DNA of 64,000 nt from Nephrocerus scutellatus (Eukaryota; Arthropoda; Insecta; Diptera; Pipunculidae). The notes under the pieces were generated by a model, which did no database searches, was not told where the DNA came from, and saw nothing but the letters and a program-made list of their open reading frames with translations. Positions 10,350-22,389 of this stretch are shown here, piece by piece; position 1 is the first letter of the stretch; every line of letters starts with the position of its first letter. Both the position numbers and the translations under genes were made by a program. Where the stretch lies: positions 137,670,277 through 137,734,276 of the forward strand of contig OX352761.1 in assembly GCA_947095585.1 (NCBI GenBank), written 5' to 3'.

Positions 10350-11447
10350 ATGCCTAAACCTAAATTCTCAATGCGATCCACACGCGGTGGTTCATCATCA
10401 TCGTCGACAAACATTAACCCTCGAAAACGCGTTAAGAGATGCTGTCGAAAATTCGTCGGCTTTATGTGTACTCAGGTGGGTGTCGGTGGATTAATTGTTG
10501 TCTATGCTATCTGTGGAGCATTAAGCTTTACTGCAATCGAAACGCAATACTTAGACGACAGTGCTAGCCTAGTTGAGGCGTTGCGCCAAAATTGTTCCAG
10601 CCAACTTTGGGTGAAAACAGAAACACTGAATCTTTTCAATCGCACTGTTTGGCAGGCGGACAGTGATAAAATTTTAAAAATCTATCAAGACAACATTGCT
10701 GTGATGATTAAACGTGGCTATGATGGAAGAACTCCTATTCAGATTTGGTCATTTCCTGCTGCTTTAATGTTCTGCCTCTCCGTTTTTACAATGATTGGCT
10801 ATGGTAACATGGTTCCGCGAACTCCATGGGGAAAAGGATTTACGGTTATTTATGCCACTTTTGGCATTCCTTTGTACATTTTGTATTTTCTTAATATGGG
10901 AAAGGTGCTGGCGAAATCCTTTAAGTTTCTCTATCGTAGCCTTCACAGATGCACCCAAGATGATAACAACAAACTTGATGCTCTTGAAAGTGGAAATTTT
11001 TCGGTACGAAAGAAAATCATTGTCCCATCGACAGCTTGCTTATGGGTAATCATATTCTACATTTTAACGGGGACGGTGATGTTTGCCAACTGGGAGAAGT
11101 GGCAATATCTTGATTCATTCTATTTCTGCATGACCAGCCTATGCAAAATTGGATTTGGAGATTTCGTCCCTGGCGCCAGTATACGGCCGCTCACGGCCGC
11201 AGCCGCAGCCAAACAGGGCAATATCATTGATTTGGAAACCGATCAGCAAACGAAATTGGCAATTAATTTTATTTACATGCTCATCGGCATGGGTCTTGTG
11301 GCTATGTGTTACAATTTAATGCGGGAAGAAGTTCGGGTCAAGATGCAGGAAATGAAGGAGGACCTGAAACTGTGTCTTGAAGATACGCGCGCACGTTTTG
11401 CCGGTTGTTGTGGTCGCGATTTCGACGATGGAGATTACTATTATTAA
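10350..11447 (+). CDS. Two-pore-domain (K2P) potassium channel, sandman/CG1688-like
   Basis: A 365-residue protein in a single exon. K2P channels are dimeric plasma-membrane proteins that pass background potassium current and set resting potential. The layout is typical: a basic cytoplasmic N-terminus (about 1-35), TM1 near 43-63 (VGGLIVVYAICGALSFTAIE), a long extracellular cap loop with NCS and NRT glycosylation sites, pore loop 1 with TMIGYGN (about 148-154), TM2, a cytoplasmic linker, TM3 near 228-246, pore loop 2 with KIGFGDF, then TM4 (FIYMLIGMGLVAMCYNLM) and a short tail ending in DYYY. Pore 2 carries an alanine-rich insert after GDFVPG. The start ATG follows CCGACCAA and is the first in frame. 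The C2orf69 orthologue begins about 300 bases downstream on the same strand. The subfamily assignment is from memory of the fly K2P group and is less certain than the family. Confidence 0.93.
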   Translation: MPKPKFSMRSTRGGSSSSSTNINPRKRVKRCCRKFVGFMCTQVGVGGLIVVYAICGALSFTAIETQYLDDSASLVEALRQNCSSQLWVKTETLNLFNRTVWQADSDKILKIYQDNIAVMIKRGYDGRTPIQIWSFPAALMFCLSVFTMIGYGNMVPRTPWGKGFTVIYATFGIPLYILYFLNMGKVLAKSFKFLYRSLHRCTQDDNNKLDALESGNFSVRKKIIVPSTACLWVIIFYILTGTVMFANWEKWQYLDSFYFCMTSLCKIGFGDFVPGASIRPLTAAAAAKQGNIIDLETDQQTKLAINFIYMLIGMGLVAMCYNLMREEVRVKMQEMKEDLKLCLEDTRARFAGCCGRDFDDGDYYY

Positions 11448-11745
11448 AAGATAGACAAGCTGCTATTGTTTATTGTTTTGTTTTGTAAATAGTTTAAAGA
11501 CTTTTTTTTTGTTTTATACGAGTACTACAAACTTTTTCATTCAAACCGCGATTTATTTTGATACGGAGTGTGTTGGCTGGCTGGCTGATTATGTTATTAG
11601 ATAGAGATGTATGTGAGAAATTCTATAATTATAAATTTCATCTATCAATTTTCTCTTTCTTCTTTTTAAATCTCTATCTTTCTCTACTTAGGCAACCATT
11701 GATAATTTTTTGAAAATACAGAAACGAGTGACAAATTTTAAGGTA

Positions 11746-14700
11746 ATGCTTGGTGGCAGTGCTGATCGGTTATGCACACCAAGCACATCAGCTGGTCCAT
11801 TTCGAATATTTGCGGTTGCCGGTTTTCAAAACCGTGCAAACGATATCGTTTATTGCCCGCCTATAATACGACAGCCAACGCAAAATGTCGAAGAGTCAAC
11901 GGCAATTGTTTACTTTGGCGGTGATGTTCAGGTATGTACATTGGATCTCTACTTAATTGACATAGGTGCACTGCGGTTGACTAGATTAGAAGCGCATCAT
12001 TTTTGGAAATGGGAAATTGTTATTTCTCCAGTTATATGTCAGGAATTAAAAAAAATGATGTGAAAGTTAGAGTAGTTTGTGGTAAATACAAAATCTAGTT
12101 TTAAAAAGTATTCAGAACAAGATAATAGAGACCTTTTTGCCAAATGAGTCAGAATGGCATGCATTTAAATCGGTTCATAAGATTAGAAGTACCTTACAAA
12201 AGAATAAAAAATACTGTTTATTTTATTTATTTATTTTTTTTTAAGAAAATGAATTTTTTATTTTAAACTAGCGGAAATACCCAGCGTTGACCGGCTGTCC
12301 CCACACACTACCATTCTACCACTACCCAACTGACCACCAAGACCCTTAAGATACCGCCAAACCCCCTCAACCCACTACAAATATCACCGTTATATATCAA
12401 ATGACGGGTTTTCAAGTCAATCTCATACAAACAATACCTAGCCACCCACCACATCAACCCTCAACCCAACACTATCACCACAATAACCCCCTACAAATCC
12501 ACCTTAACCGTCTCCACCACATAAGTTTCAGCCAAATGCAACTAAGGTTCATACTCTAGATCGTCGGTTCATTGTACTCGTGCCTTCGTTCTTTATTACC
12601 TTTAGATAGCGACTTGGTATAGTTTCAACGATCCAAGTTATTATATCCCTTCCAAAAACGTACATCCTTAGAATTGAAAAAGCAGGACAGCTATAAAGGA
12701 AATGTATAGCTGGTTGTTCTTCCTCTAGGCAGGACTTACATATTAGATCCAATATAAGTCCCCACTTAAAGATATGACTTCCAGTCGGTTTATGCCAGAC
12801 CATGCTCCGAAAGTTCTTTTTAGATATTCGTCGAATGATCTTGGCGGTGTTTTTGTTCGACCTATCCACAGAGTACTTGGGAGCTCTACATGTGATCTTG
12901 TTCGGCCATGGTAAAAATTCTAAATTTTCATTGCCAACAAACAATGCTAGCGGTGTGTATAGAAGCGTTGTCGTGTTGAAATATCCAAAGAGATCGTGGA
13001 TTTTCGAAAAATCTTATTCCAATACCGCCTTGTAGCTATTCCCTGCCATTTTTTAGCTTTGTACCACTAAGTCGATGGTGCCATATATTGCTTTGATGGC
13101 GGTTTAAAAAGATCTCCTCTTTTCTTAGATCGCGGAAGTAAAAGTTATGTATAGCCATCCTGAACTCTTTTTTTTGTTAGAAAAGACACATTTTTCCAGT
13201 TATTCGAACTTTCTCCGTGTTGAACATCCCAAGTCATGTGGTCTTTCTCGACTTGCAATCTTTGAATATTTTCCGAATAACTAAAAAAAAGTAGTATTTT
13301 CTGACGAAAAAAAGTTCAATTTAGGTAGACCGGATCGGATGACTATAACTTTTCTTTCACGATCTAAAAAATAGTTCTCTGTTTAACCAGAGAAGGGGCG
13401 TATTTGAGGTATGAGATCTTGCTCCTTGTTGCACATCCCAAGTTATTTGGTCTTTCCCGAATTGTAAGCGTTAAGTCTTTCACGAAGCATTCAGTGGTGG
13501 CTTTTTCTTCAGCTTTAGTCGCTTGTGGCTCAGTGGTAATGCACATGGCTGCTGCGCAGGAGGTTCAGGTTCGAATACCAGCAACACCAAAAGGATTTTT
13601 TCACGGTGTCCCACCTCTCGCGAATGGGTGACAAACGTTCCGAGAGTAATTAATACCTTGTCACGGAAAGCTTCTCAATTCGCCATTCGGATCCGGCCTT
13701 AAATTGTAGGTCCCTTCCATTTGTGTCCAAAAATTAACATGTGCAGCACAAATGGTCGCGAGAAGTTAGGCCTTGGACCGCAATGGTCTGTCGCGCCAAA
13801 TATTATTATTAGTCGCTTGAGGTGTTTGGCACTACGAATCACACGACGAACGGTAGATAACACCAGCTGCTTCTATGATTTCAGCTGTCGAATCAACTGA
13901 ACTGGAGGCTAGTCTGACAATTTTCCGTTACTATAGGGACCTTGGAAACATTTCCTTTGTAATTTTTCCCGTACCTTATCGGATCCTTTAAATAATTGCC
14001 AAAAGCATGATCGCTCCGATTATCTTGCAAGCGATTCTTGCGAATGGTAAACATCTATGTTTGCTTTCTCTGACAATGTCAAAAAAGTTTCTTTAAGCAT
14101 TCTTTACAAAAAAAAACTTTCTTTTATACAAAAATGAACCACTTCACAAACGACGTTTGTACTTTGACTGCTTCTAATCTTATGAACCGCAGTGTATGTA
14201 AATATCGTTGCTCATTTTGCGGTTGATTATTTTCTAGCCATATTATATAGATTTTTTATTTATTTATTTTTTAAACTTTTTCAGCTGATAGCTTTAATAA
14301 AATTCGTGCTTGTTCCCTCCAAATTTTTTGTTTACATTTCCCGATTAAGGCACGTTATACATTTCAGCAAAGTTCAGCTAACTCTCTATAACAAGCATTC
14401 AGTCTTCATTTGACAAAGAACTCTTTTCATGGTGAAAGCACTAAAAGCTTAATAGCCTAAGAACTTCAGTCCTTATGTACTTATCTATAAATGTATCTCT
14501 GTATCTCTTCTGCCAACGCCGTTTTCTTTCTATGTAAGGACTTTCCCGAAAGCATGGAAACAAACCGGGATAGCCGCGGTTATATGAAATATAATTTAGA
14601 AAATTCCGCGATATTGCTGCGAGAGGCATTTCCGAGGTCGCACATTATTGTCATTCGTCCAGTGAGGTAAGCTCAACTCTGTATAAATTAATTAAAAATA

Positions 14701-16179
14701 AATAAATACTAAAAATGTTTTCCTCTCTCTACTATTATACAGAATGGAATTTAAAACATTCAGTTGTTTTGATAATTTCGTGCGTGGGAATAATGCAGGA
14801 GTGCCAGATCACACGCCAATGAATCATGCGCTGCAACATTTAGAGAAGTATGTAAATGTTTTTATCAATGCAATCATCTCTTGAATAAACGAATTTCTTT
14901 TAATTTGCCAAAATATTTTCATAGATTGCTTCAGAATCTTTCGCAGCGTTTAATTTCTATTCCGGAAAATGAAATTCTCGCTCAAGCAGCTGCAGCGGCA
15001 GCAGCAGCAGCGACTGCTGCGGCAATAGCCGCAGTCTCAGTAACAAATGTTACGGTTGGATCAGTTTCGAATACAGCAATGGCTGCGCCAACAATAGCCA
15101 CCTCTACCACTTCCTCTAGTGCATTGGTAACATCAACTCAATCAACAGCATCTTCAGACTCGTCTTCATCGTCTTCGAACAGTGATAGCAGTCAAGAAAT
15201 GGATATTGACATATTGCAGGTTCAGGAAAATGTCACTGTTGATTCCGATGGCGCTATGATTTTCCCGTGCAGCAATGACACTACAGCTGCAGCTCCAACT
15301 AATAACATTGCTCCTAATTCAACAACCTCCAACGAAATATCACAAGCGTCGTCAAATGCTACTAACGTTACAATACATTCCGCAGCTTTGGAAACAATAA
15401 CAGGCTCTTCAGAACTTCAAGAAAAACAAGATGATACACCACATCAACAAAACAACGATGATCATCACTTGAACAATATTAACAATAGTAGTGACTTCAG
15501 CAATAGCAGCAGTTCTACCAGCACGAGTAACAGCAATGATTGTCACCATCACCACGTCCATCAGGAACAAAGTACTCTTCTGCAACATGCTCAACTGCAT
15601 CAACAAAATGGCAATCCCTTGTGGTGGCGTGAAAATCTTAACCTGGATAAGTCTAAACTAATACTGATTGGTTTCAGTAAAGGTTGTGTTGCACTCAACC
15701 AAGTGAGTGCTCGTATGAAGTGTAAAAATCGAAATCACTATTTGCTTTTCATATATTTAAAATAAATATGGGTTTCATTTGTTAAAAATCTTTCTTTTTT
15801 GTAGTTCATTTATGAATTTCACTATTTGAAAACGCTTACACCAGACGACAGCACAATGATAAGATTGCTCTCACGCATCAAGGACATGTACTGGCTGGAT
15901 GGTGGTCACGGTGGACAAAAAAATACATGGATTACATCACGAAGCTTGCTGGAGACACTAACACGAATGGGTGAGTAAAAAATATATCTTTTTCCCACAA
16001 GTCATTATTAAGTACGTGGGCTGCCTTTTATATTTCGGGATTAGAGAACAAAAACAAATATTTAATTATCGAAAATCGCCAAACCAATTATTTTCAAATC
16101 ACTTTTTCACTCCGACTTTTCTCTCGAACGCGGCTAAGAGTTTAGAATGCCTTTTGCTAAGCACCCCACTCTCGTATCC

Positions 16180-16212
<33 letters not shown>

Positions 16213-17392
16213 CCAGCAGCTTGGATGTTATTGTTAAATTCCTGGATTTGAAGAGTCTTGACAGACTTTAGTAGGCTTTGTTGGCTCTAAGCAACCGTGC
16301 GCGTATTTCTGGTTCCATGCTGTTATCGGCTGCTACAATTGACCCGAGATAGTTAAAGGATTGCACTACTTCAAATTTTCCTTCCACTATTTGAATTGGG
16401 GCTCCGTTTTAATGTTGGTTTGATTGAGGCCTTTCAAATTAAAGTATTGTACCACATACCGATAACAAATTTGTTCATATTTCAAAATCATTCATTGAGA
16501 GCGTTCACTATTGATGGCTGCCGTACAAATACTAAACAACGTAGCGTCGTAAAACGTCAAATTTAAGCTTTAAAAGGCTGGTGCTTTCTACCACAGTAAT
16601 TCTTTTTTAACAACCGCTATCTATGCATCAGGTCGGGTACTTCTGGGACTGCCCTGGTACCGTATGGCAGCACTATGGGTGGCCAATTCCAAAATATAAA
16701 ACAACCCATAAAAAATAAAATTTTTCATGTAAATTCTCCAATAACCAAAAGTATGCTGAATTCCACGATGACATGATCTGATGCCACTATTTGGAAAAAA
16801 ATGTTTAATTGTTAAGTAATTGTAATTTTAAAGTATTGTCACCGGAAATGCACATGTGTGCAAAGTTTCAAATTGGGCTTTAGGAAGTGGGCTAAAAATT
16901 GATCACAAGATTCTGGGCACGCAAAGATAATATAGAGAATTTAAAAAGGCAACCCTCGTATCTTACCATCAACTCGGAATAAATCCCAGTCCCAGTTTGG
17001 AATTATTCTGTTTCCTAAATTTCTATTACAATCTATAAAATTCCTTCTTTAATTTCATAGGAATGAACTTACATGTTCACCTGACGCCATATCAAGTTCA
17101 AGACGAACGCCGACCATGGATTCGCAAAGAAGAAAAAGTATTTACAGACTTGCTGAGACGATTGGGAGCACCAATCAAGCGACACCTTCATTATGAAAAT
17201 CAAACGGCAAATCTAATGACACACTTCGAAGTATTGCAGGCGTTTTGCCAGCACATTCATTCATTTCAACAGCAAACACATCCATCAGCATTGCCGCAAA
17301 CAGCAAATGAAGTACAGCAGCATCAGCAAATTCAACAGCAGCACAACACACAAAATAGAACAAGCGGAGAAAACTCAATGGAAGAAAAGTGA
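11746..17392 (+). CDS. C2orf69 orthologue (mitochondrial, serine-hydrolase-like), six exons
   Basis: Exons by phase: 11,746-11,931, 14,539-14,666, 14,743-14,847, 14,925-15,702, 15,805-15,970 and 17,061-17,392, giving 564 residues against about 385 in human C2orf69. Conserved blocks in order: VYFGGDVQ, then YNLENSAILLREAFPRSHII, SCFDNFVRGN, LILIGFSKGCVALNQ, MYWLDGGHGGQKNTW and LHVHLTPYQVQDERRPWI. GFSKG fits a GxSxG nucleophile elbow, as in the human protein, whose loss causes a mitochondrial disease. Exon 4 adds about 220 low-complexity residues (Ala, Ser, Thr, Asn, Gln and His runs) before GFSKG. The first ATG in frame is at 11,746; an acceptor-like TACTTAG just upstream at 11,691 leaves open a further 5' exon. 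The frame continues 102 codons beyond the TGA at 17,390 (separate entry). Introns 1 and 5 hold transposon debris. Confidence 0.9.
12265..12540. repeat. C/A-rich strand-biased stretch in C2orf69 intron 1
   Basis: Runs of CCAC, CCCAAC, ACCCCC and TACAA dominate, with very few G. It begins with AGCGGAAATACCCAGCGTTG, a phrase also present in reverse complement near 18,410-18,440 (GCCGGGTATTTGCGCTAGT). It may be the eroded end of a dispersed element. Not coding. Confidence 0.5.
12555..12944 (-). mobile_element. LINE fragment: 3' end of an RNase-H-bearing retrotransposon
   Basis: The minus-strand frame ends in a segment with WHKPTGSHIFKWGL, then CKSCLEEEQPAIHFLYSCPA and a short C-terminus. The spaced Cys/His motif (C-x2-C, then HFLYSC) is characteristic of the region after RNase H in I- and R1-like LINE polyproteins. 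Only about 110 residues remain. It lies antisense within intron 1 of the C2orf69 orthologue. Confidence 0.65.
13525..13810 (+). mobile_element. SINE copy 3, full length, with target-site duplication
   Basis: The head has a pol III A box (TGGCTCAGTGG) and a B-box-like GGTTCGAATAC. The body is the usual one (CACGGTGTCCCACCTCTCGC through GGCCTTGGACCGCAATGGTC) and the tail is (ATT)n. The 11-base TTAGTCGCTTG occurs at both borders, 13,515-13,525 and 13,809-13,819, as expected for target-primed insertion. It sits in the sense direction in C2orf69 intron 1. Confidence 0.92.
16181..16212. repeat. (AT)n microsatellite
   Basis: An uninterrupted TA/AT run in C2orf69 intron 5, preceded by ATATGTATATAT. 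Confidence 0.9.
16245..16415 (-). mobile_element. RTE-type LINE fragment in C2orf69 intron 5
   Basis: The minus strand encodes APIQIVEGKFEVVQSFNYLG, SIVAADNSMEPEIRARLL and RANKAY before a stop. This is the same region as the fragment near 3,030-3,180 and better preserved. F-x-YLGS with the following E-I-x-x-R-L is the conserved block downstream of the catalytic reverse-transcriptase core in RTE-like elements. Confidence 0.7.
16765..16945 (+). repeat. Dispersed repeat 'B' copy 3
   Basis: Shares ATTGTCACCGGAAATGCACA, GTGTGCAAAGTTTC and GATAATATAGAGAATTTAAA with the other copies, in C2orf69 intron 5. Confidence 0.55.
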
Positions 17393-17701
17393 CAACGACG
17401 TCGGGAAACATTTAGGAATGCATCAAAACAACAACATCAACTAGCAGTTGAAGCTGCAATGGCTACGGCAGCTGCAGAAGCTGCAACAGCTTCAAATTGG
17501 TCGTGCTCACCGTCGTTAGGTAATGCTCGTTTCAACCCCTCTACCAGCTATTTTTCGCCACCATATCTGGCAGCAAAACAAGACTATTTACCGTCATCAT
17601 CGTCGTCATATGCACATAGTCATCAGTATAGAACTAAACGTAAGATACTAAATTATATTACAAATTTTGGGGCTAAGAAGGATTTAGCACCTTCTCACTA
17701 A
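17393..17701 (+). other. In-frame 102-codon extension after the C2orf69 UGA stop
   Basis: After AAG-TGA at 17,387-17,392 the same frame stays open from CAA CGA CGT to TAA at 17,699-17,701. The peptide starts QRRRETFRNASKQQHQLAVE, goes through an Ala-rich stretch, SNWSCSPSLGNARFNPSTSY, a serine run and a basic tail. Its codons (GCA/GCT, CAA, TCA/TCG) resemble exon 4 more than the A/T-only DNA after 17,702. The stop context is UGA followed by C, a permissive readthrough context in flies. It could be a genuine readthrough tail, a recently gained stop, or a base error. Confidence 0.6.
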
Positions 17702-18400
17702 CGGGGTTAATCATGTTTTGGTTTGTTTGAAAAGAACAAAGAACACTTTTACAAAAACCGCAACTAATCATACTGATAAAATTTTTGTTATATGTTTTTT
17801 TTTGTTTTGTTTTTTGTTTTTACTTATTTCTAAGACCATAAGAGAATTATTTCTTTTTTGTGTTGTGCAATGTACAATGTGTACAAAACTGACTAAAGAG
17901 CATTCGCGTATTTTAAAACTCTCAGCTGAAGCTTGCTTGCAAGTAACATTCTTCCATTCAAACTGCCTTCCACTTTTTGGGATATAAATCACGGGAGATC
18001 CCGACCTACTCTCCGGCGTAGTTTTTTTTTTATTTTTAAAATGTAGTTTTTAAATTAATACATGTATATATATAATATTATATATAAATTTAAAAGTATG
18101 TTTGTTTGTTATACAAATCCACAAATCCACGGTGATCGTTACAGCTCAATTTTCATTGATGTATGATTTTATGTATAATTTACATATTTAATTGAACTTG
18201 ACAACGAATATTTATCTTATTATAAGATAGTAAAGCGGAGTTTCTCAGCTCGCCATATGGATAGTTACAATTCAGTCTAAAGAAGACTGAATAAGCTTAA
18301 AAGGATTTTAGTTTTTTGGAAGTGATCATGCCCTAGGTGTTCCCATACATTTTTTTTAAATCAACCCGATTTTATTCAAACTTTGCAGTTGTTGGGTTGA
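17702..18400. other. AT-rich downstream region of C2orf69
   Basis: T-rich 3' flank with no recognisable gene; likely contains the 3' UTR. Confidence 0.4.
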
Positions 18401-18899
18401 CAGCGGGATGCCGGGAAACGCCGGGTATTTGCGCTAGTAAATAAATAAATTCAAATATACTTAGTTGGTGGCGAGTATATTCGCTGTATTCGCACAAGTT
18501 TGTCGATTTTAAATTCTAATCGCATTCATCTTTGGCTTTTGGAGAGAGCTTTGTCCTTTTGCAGTTTCATTTTTCAATCATAGTACCCGATAATGTCTTG
18601 ATATTTGCCATTTGATATGGGTTAGCCGTTTTTAACGTCACCAAATAACTTGGATCATTAACTTGCATACTACGTATTCCGCATTTTAAGGAGATCACCG
18701 GAGTAATCATTACTGTTTGTCTGTAATTTACGTCTTTTTGCTTTTTGCACCAGCGCGAAAAATTATTTCTCTATTGCATTTCCCAGTTTAGTCTTTCCAT
18801 ATTGTTACTTCTGATGATGATGAAATGGCACATAACGCCAATATTCCATTTTATTTTTAATTTGGTCAAACTTTATATGGCCATCTATCCTATTTAAGA

Positions 18900-20620
18900 C
18901 GAGTCCGAAGAGTAAATCTCATTGACTATGGTCCGGTTGCAATTATAACCCAATAGGAACTTTCTGACGTGTTTATATGCGTGCATCCAGCATGCATGCT
19001 ATTGTAAAGTTTCAGAAACAGAATAATGTCCGAAAAGAAGCAAGAATTGTTGGTCATTCGTGAAAGGAATTAAAAATGCTGCCTCGTCATTAATTCCAAC
19101 GCTAATTCACAATGACATTCCAACCTATGGACTGCTTGCTTTACATTTCTCAGCTAGCGCGTTTGCCGCTGCCTTTACTTTCAAGAGCCAGAGGTTCCTT
19201 CGGCTCTTAAAAGCGGCGGCACATCTACTTTCGTACTCATACAGTAGCTAGAGTATTAAATGATCCTAACATTCATTAATCTATTGGGCCTGATGGTATT
19301 CCAGCAATAGTTTGGAATAGGTGTTCTTTAATGCTGACATTGCCACTGCGCAGGCTTTTCCACTTATTTTATTCTTCCCAAGGAGTTGGAAAACATTCTT
19401 TTCCCAAGAAATGCGCACCGTCATCTGTTTCCTTGTACCGACCCATTATGCTAACATCCGTACTTTGTAATATCATGGAAACGGTGATTATTCGTTATCC
19501 TATGCAATACATTGAATCACAGGACATCCTTAGCGAAGGTGTTCTGATGACATATCTTACTGAAAAGTGAAACCAGCCTATTCACAATTATGGTGAAAGC
19601 TAAATTGGCGCACTCGATATTTCCAAGTTTGGGATAAAACTCTTTTCTCCAAAATGTGTGCTTATGGAGTCGATGAAAAACTGCTTCATTGTATTAGAGG
19701 CATTCTTTTGAACCGCTCAATTTAATTGTCTTGAAGTCTGAAATACATCACAAAAATGCTGGCGTTTATCAGGGATCTTTTTATTTCTCATTTTTATTAT
19801 TGATCTCTTGTTTATTACTTCTAATCCAATTCATTCTTTCGCTGACGACAGTACTCTCAGCTTCTCATTTAAGTTTGTGGAACTCAAATTCTAAATTCCT
19901 TATTTAAATTCTGACATGGACAGTATAATAAAATGGTGAGAAAACAATCGAGTAGAATTTAACCCTTCCAAAACCCAATGATGTCTCCGGTCGTCCAAGC
20001 TAATCTTAAATCCCCTGTCTTTATCCATGAATAGCACTTCCATGGAGGAAACTGAAAAACTCGCAATTCGCGGTATTTGCGTTAACAACAAGCTTTACTG
20101 GAATGATCCCATATTCACCGTTGTTACGAAATGCTGCGAAATGTTTCCTATCACGTTGCAAGAAATATTTTACACCCACTGATCTGGCTACAATCTACAA
20201 GGCGTTTATTCGCCCCAAACTTGAGTACAATTATCATATCTAATTAGGTGCGCCTAAGACCACCTTGCACCTGCTACATAGCATATAAAATTACCGCTGA
20301 CGAAAACATCGCGAAGACAATAGATTGGCTTAAACACCGCCTTTTCCACCAGCGTTGCTTAAGAGAAATAGTCGGTTGCATGTCACCACTCCTTGCATTC
20401 AACCGCAATACTCTTAGCTCTTTAAATGCTCATCAGTTTACCTTCAAGCCCATCTTCGGACGTACAGTTAAGTTCAGGGATTCGTTCTTCAGCCGTACAA
20501 CACGTATTTGCTCTAAGCTCAATGTCTGTGCGCATCGCTATGATGGGATTCAAAACGCAAGCTCATAGACAACTCCTCGTTTTCCTTAACGTCCACGTTG
20601 TGCCAATCATATAACCAAGC
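18900..20620 (+). mobile_element. Decayed LINE (reverse-transcriptase remnants)
   Basis: Broken plus-strand frames carry LINE phrases in order: KKCAPSSVSLYRPIMLTSVL-like near 19,400 (the NYRPI block), then in another frame NPSKT-like and LAIRGICVNNKLYWND near 19,950-20,110, and finally a tail with FKPIFGRTVKFRDSFFSRTT near 20,430-20,510. The tail matches in kind the one at 38,200-38,430, so both belong to the same or sister families. Many stops and frameshifts; not functional. Confidence 0.6.
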
Positions 20621-20639
20621 ATTATAAGGTGCGAACCCC

Positions 20640-22389
20640 TACGCGTGCGCAAATTATAAAAAATTTGTGAGACCATTGCTTGATGTTCTGCTCAAGAACG
20701 CCGCTGAGTAATTTCGATGATATTTGTGTATTCTTGGTAAACCAGAATCTACTTAAACTGGTACAAAATTGTTGCACAACACAACACAAGTATGCGCGTT
20801 CAGTTATACGCCAACTATTTAATTTTTTCTTCAATGAAAAGGAAAAACGAAAGGAAAGGAAAAGACCTTTTTGTAATTTATTATTTGTATTTTTTGAATT
20901 TTTGGCTTTTGTAAATAAGCACTGGCTTCGGATATCATATTTATTCTACATTACTATTGTTTGATATTAAACTGTACTAGTTGTGCACACAAATGCACCA
21001 AAATGTGTTGCTGTGAGAGAAGAAAATTTGTATTATAAATGCATATATCATACATATTAAAATATTTTGTAGGCGTTTTTAAAAATATAAATATATGTAC
21101 AATAGCAATAGTTGATGGACGTGCGTCTGAGATATAACTTGAAAGAGAAAATATTTTTACACTTGCGCAATATAAGTTCTTAGGAAATCGCATGCTATTA
21201 CTTATTAGTTTTATTAAAAAGAAAAAATATCTCTTATTATTAGTTCACAAACTAAGTGTTTACTTGTTCATTGTACATAATATCACATCTACATTTTATA
21301 AAGAAACATGAAATTTTTGTGTTCGGTGCTTATTTTTTTTAATTTCTCTGTATTAGTTGATAAGATGTTTTATTGCAATTATTTTAAACTAACTAAATGT
21401 CTATCTGTAACTCCCATGTATCTCGTATGAATTACGTCCATTAAGAACAAGAAATCAATAGATTGATAAATTAGTTTGTATTTATAGTGTTGTGTTTCCT
21501 CAAATCACAAAACACTAATTGATCATTGTACCTTTCGAATTACTGTTCAAAATTTTTTTTTATTTATATTGTAAAGAAATCAATTTGGAAATACATATTC
21601 ATCAAAAATAAGGTATGGCACGGCAAATGTATACGTGTTTTTGTTATCTTGTGTTTCAAACAGGCAAACTCTCTTTGTATTATTTGCCAATAAGTATAAT
21701 ATTAGTGAAAAAACAGGAATACATGTGTACATACATACAATAATAATATACATACACACAAATGAATAAATTAAAGCGAAAAGAAAACATGAATTTATCT
21801 TTAACAAGAACACCTAGAAGATTAGAACTATATTCAAATACTTATTTAAAGTATAATATATAATAAAATGCTGATGCTATCTTTTCCGCGGCGTCAAAAA
21901 AAAAGGTTTCTTGTCTTTCCAAAGAAATTGTTTTTTTTTAAACAGGAAATCTTAACAAAAGAAATATTCTTCTTCTGCTCTATAATGGAAACAAGAAGCC
22001 AACTTCATAAATTCTCTCCCAAAGAGAACTAGTCGTAAAGTGCTTTTTCTAATTATGATATTCCCCGCATTAACGAAACTTAGCGAAATATGTTTTTATT
22101 ATAAAACATTTGGAAATTAAAAACCAATTGCCAAAACAACGGATGCTGGAGTGGAAGACATAGAGCTTGCTCACTAAAACACTTTTCTTCTGGACGTTTG
22201 TTTTTATTAACTAACATTGTTTTTCTTGTTTGTTTTTTAATCTGTCCTATTCTATAAATAAATGTATATAAATGCAAAAATTGTTATTAGTAAAATATAT
22301 CGTACAGTGGCTATATACATGCTACAGTCGTTACTTCAGTGCTACTACTACAACCATCAAATAATGCATTGTAATGCATATCGTGCTCA
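20640..22389. other. Gene-free AT-rich stretch
   Basis: Open frames here are short and low-complexity. I see no gene, RNA or strong repeat. Confidence 0.45.

Noticed and set aside
11710..11745. Upstream TTG-initiated extension of C2orf69
   Set aside because: It needs a TTG start; the first ATG in frame is at 11,746. The open frame upstream may instead reflect an unidentified 5' exon.
13525..13590. Functional tRNA gene
   Set aside because: A and B boxes are present, but the sequence is the head of a dispersed SINE with target-site duplication and cannot form a complete cloverleaf with a proper acceptor stem.
14881..14924. Start of a plus-strand open frame reading into C2orf69 exon 4
   Set aside because: Intronic; the acceptor at 14,923-14,924 (CATAG) restores the conserved frame from exon 3.
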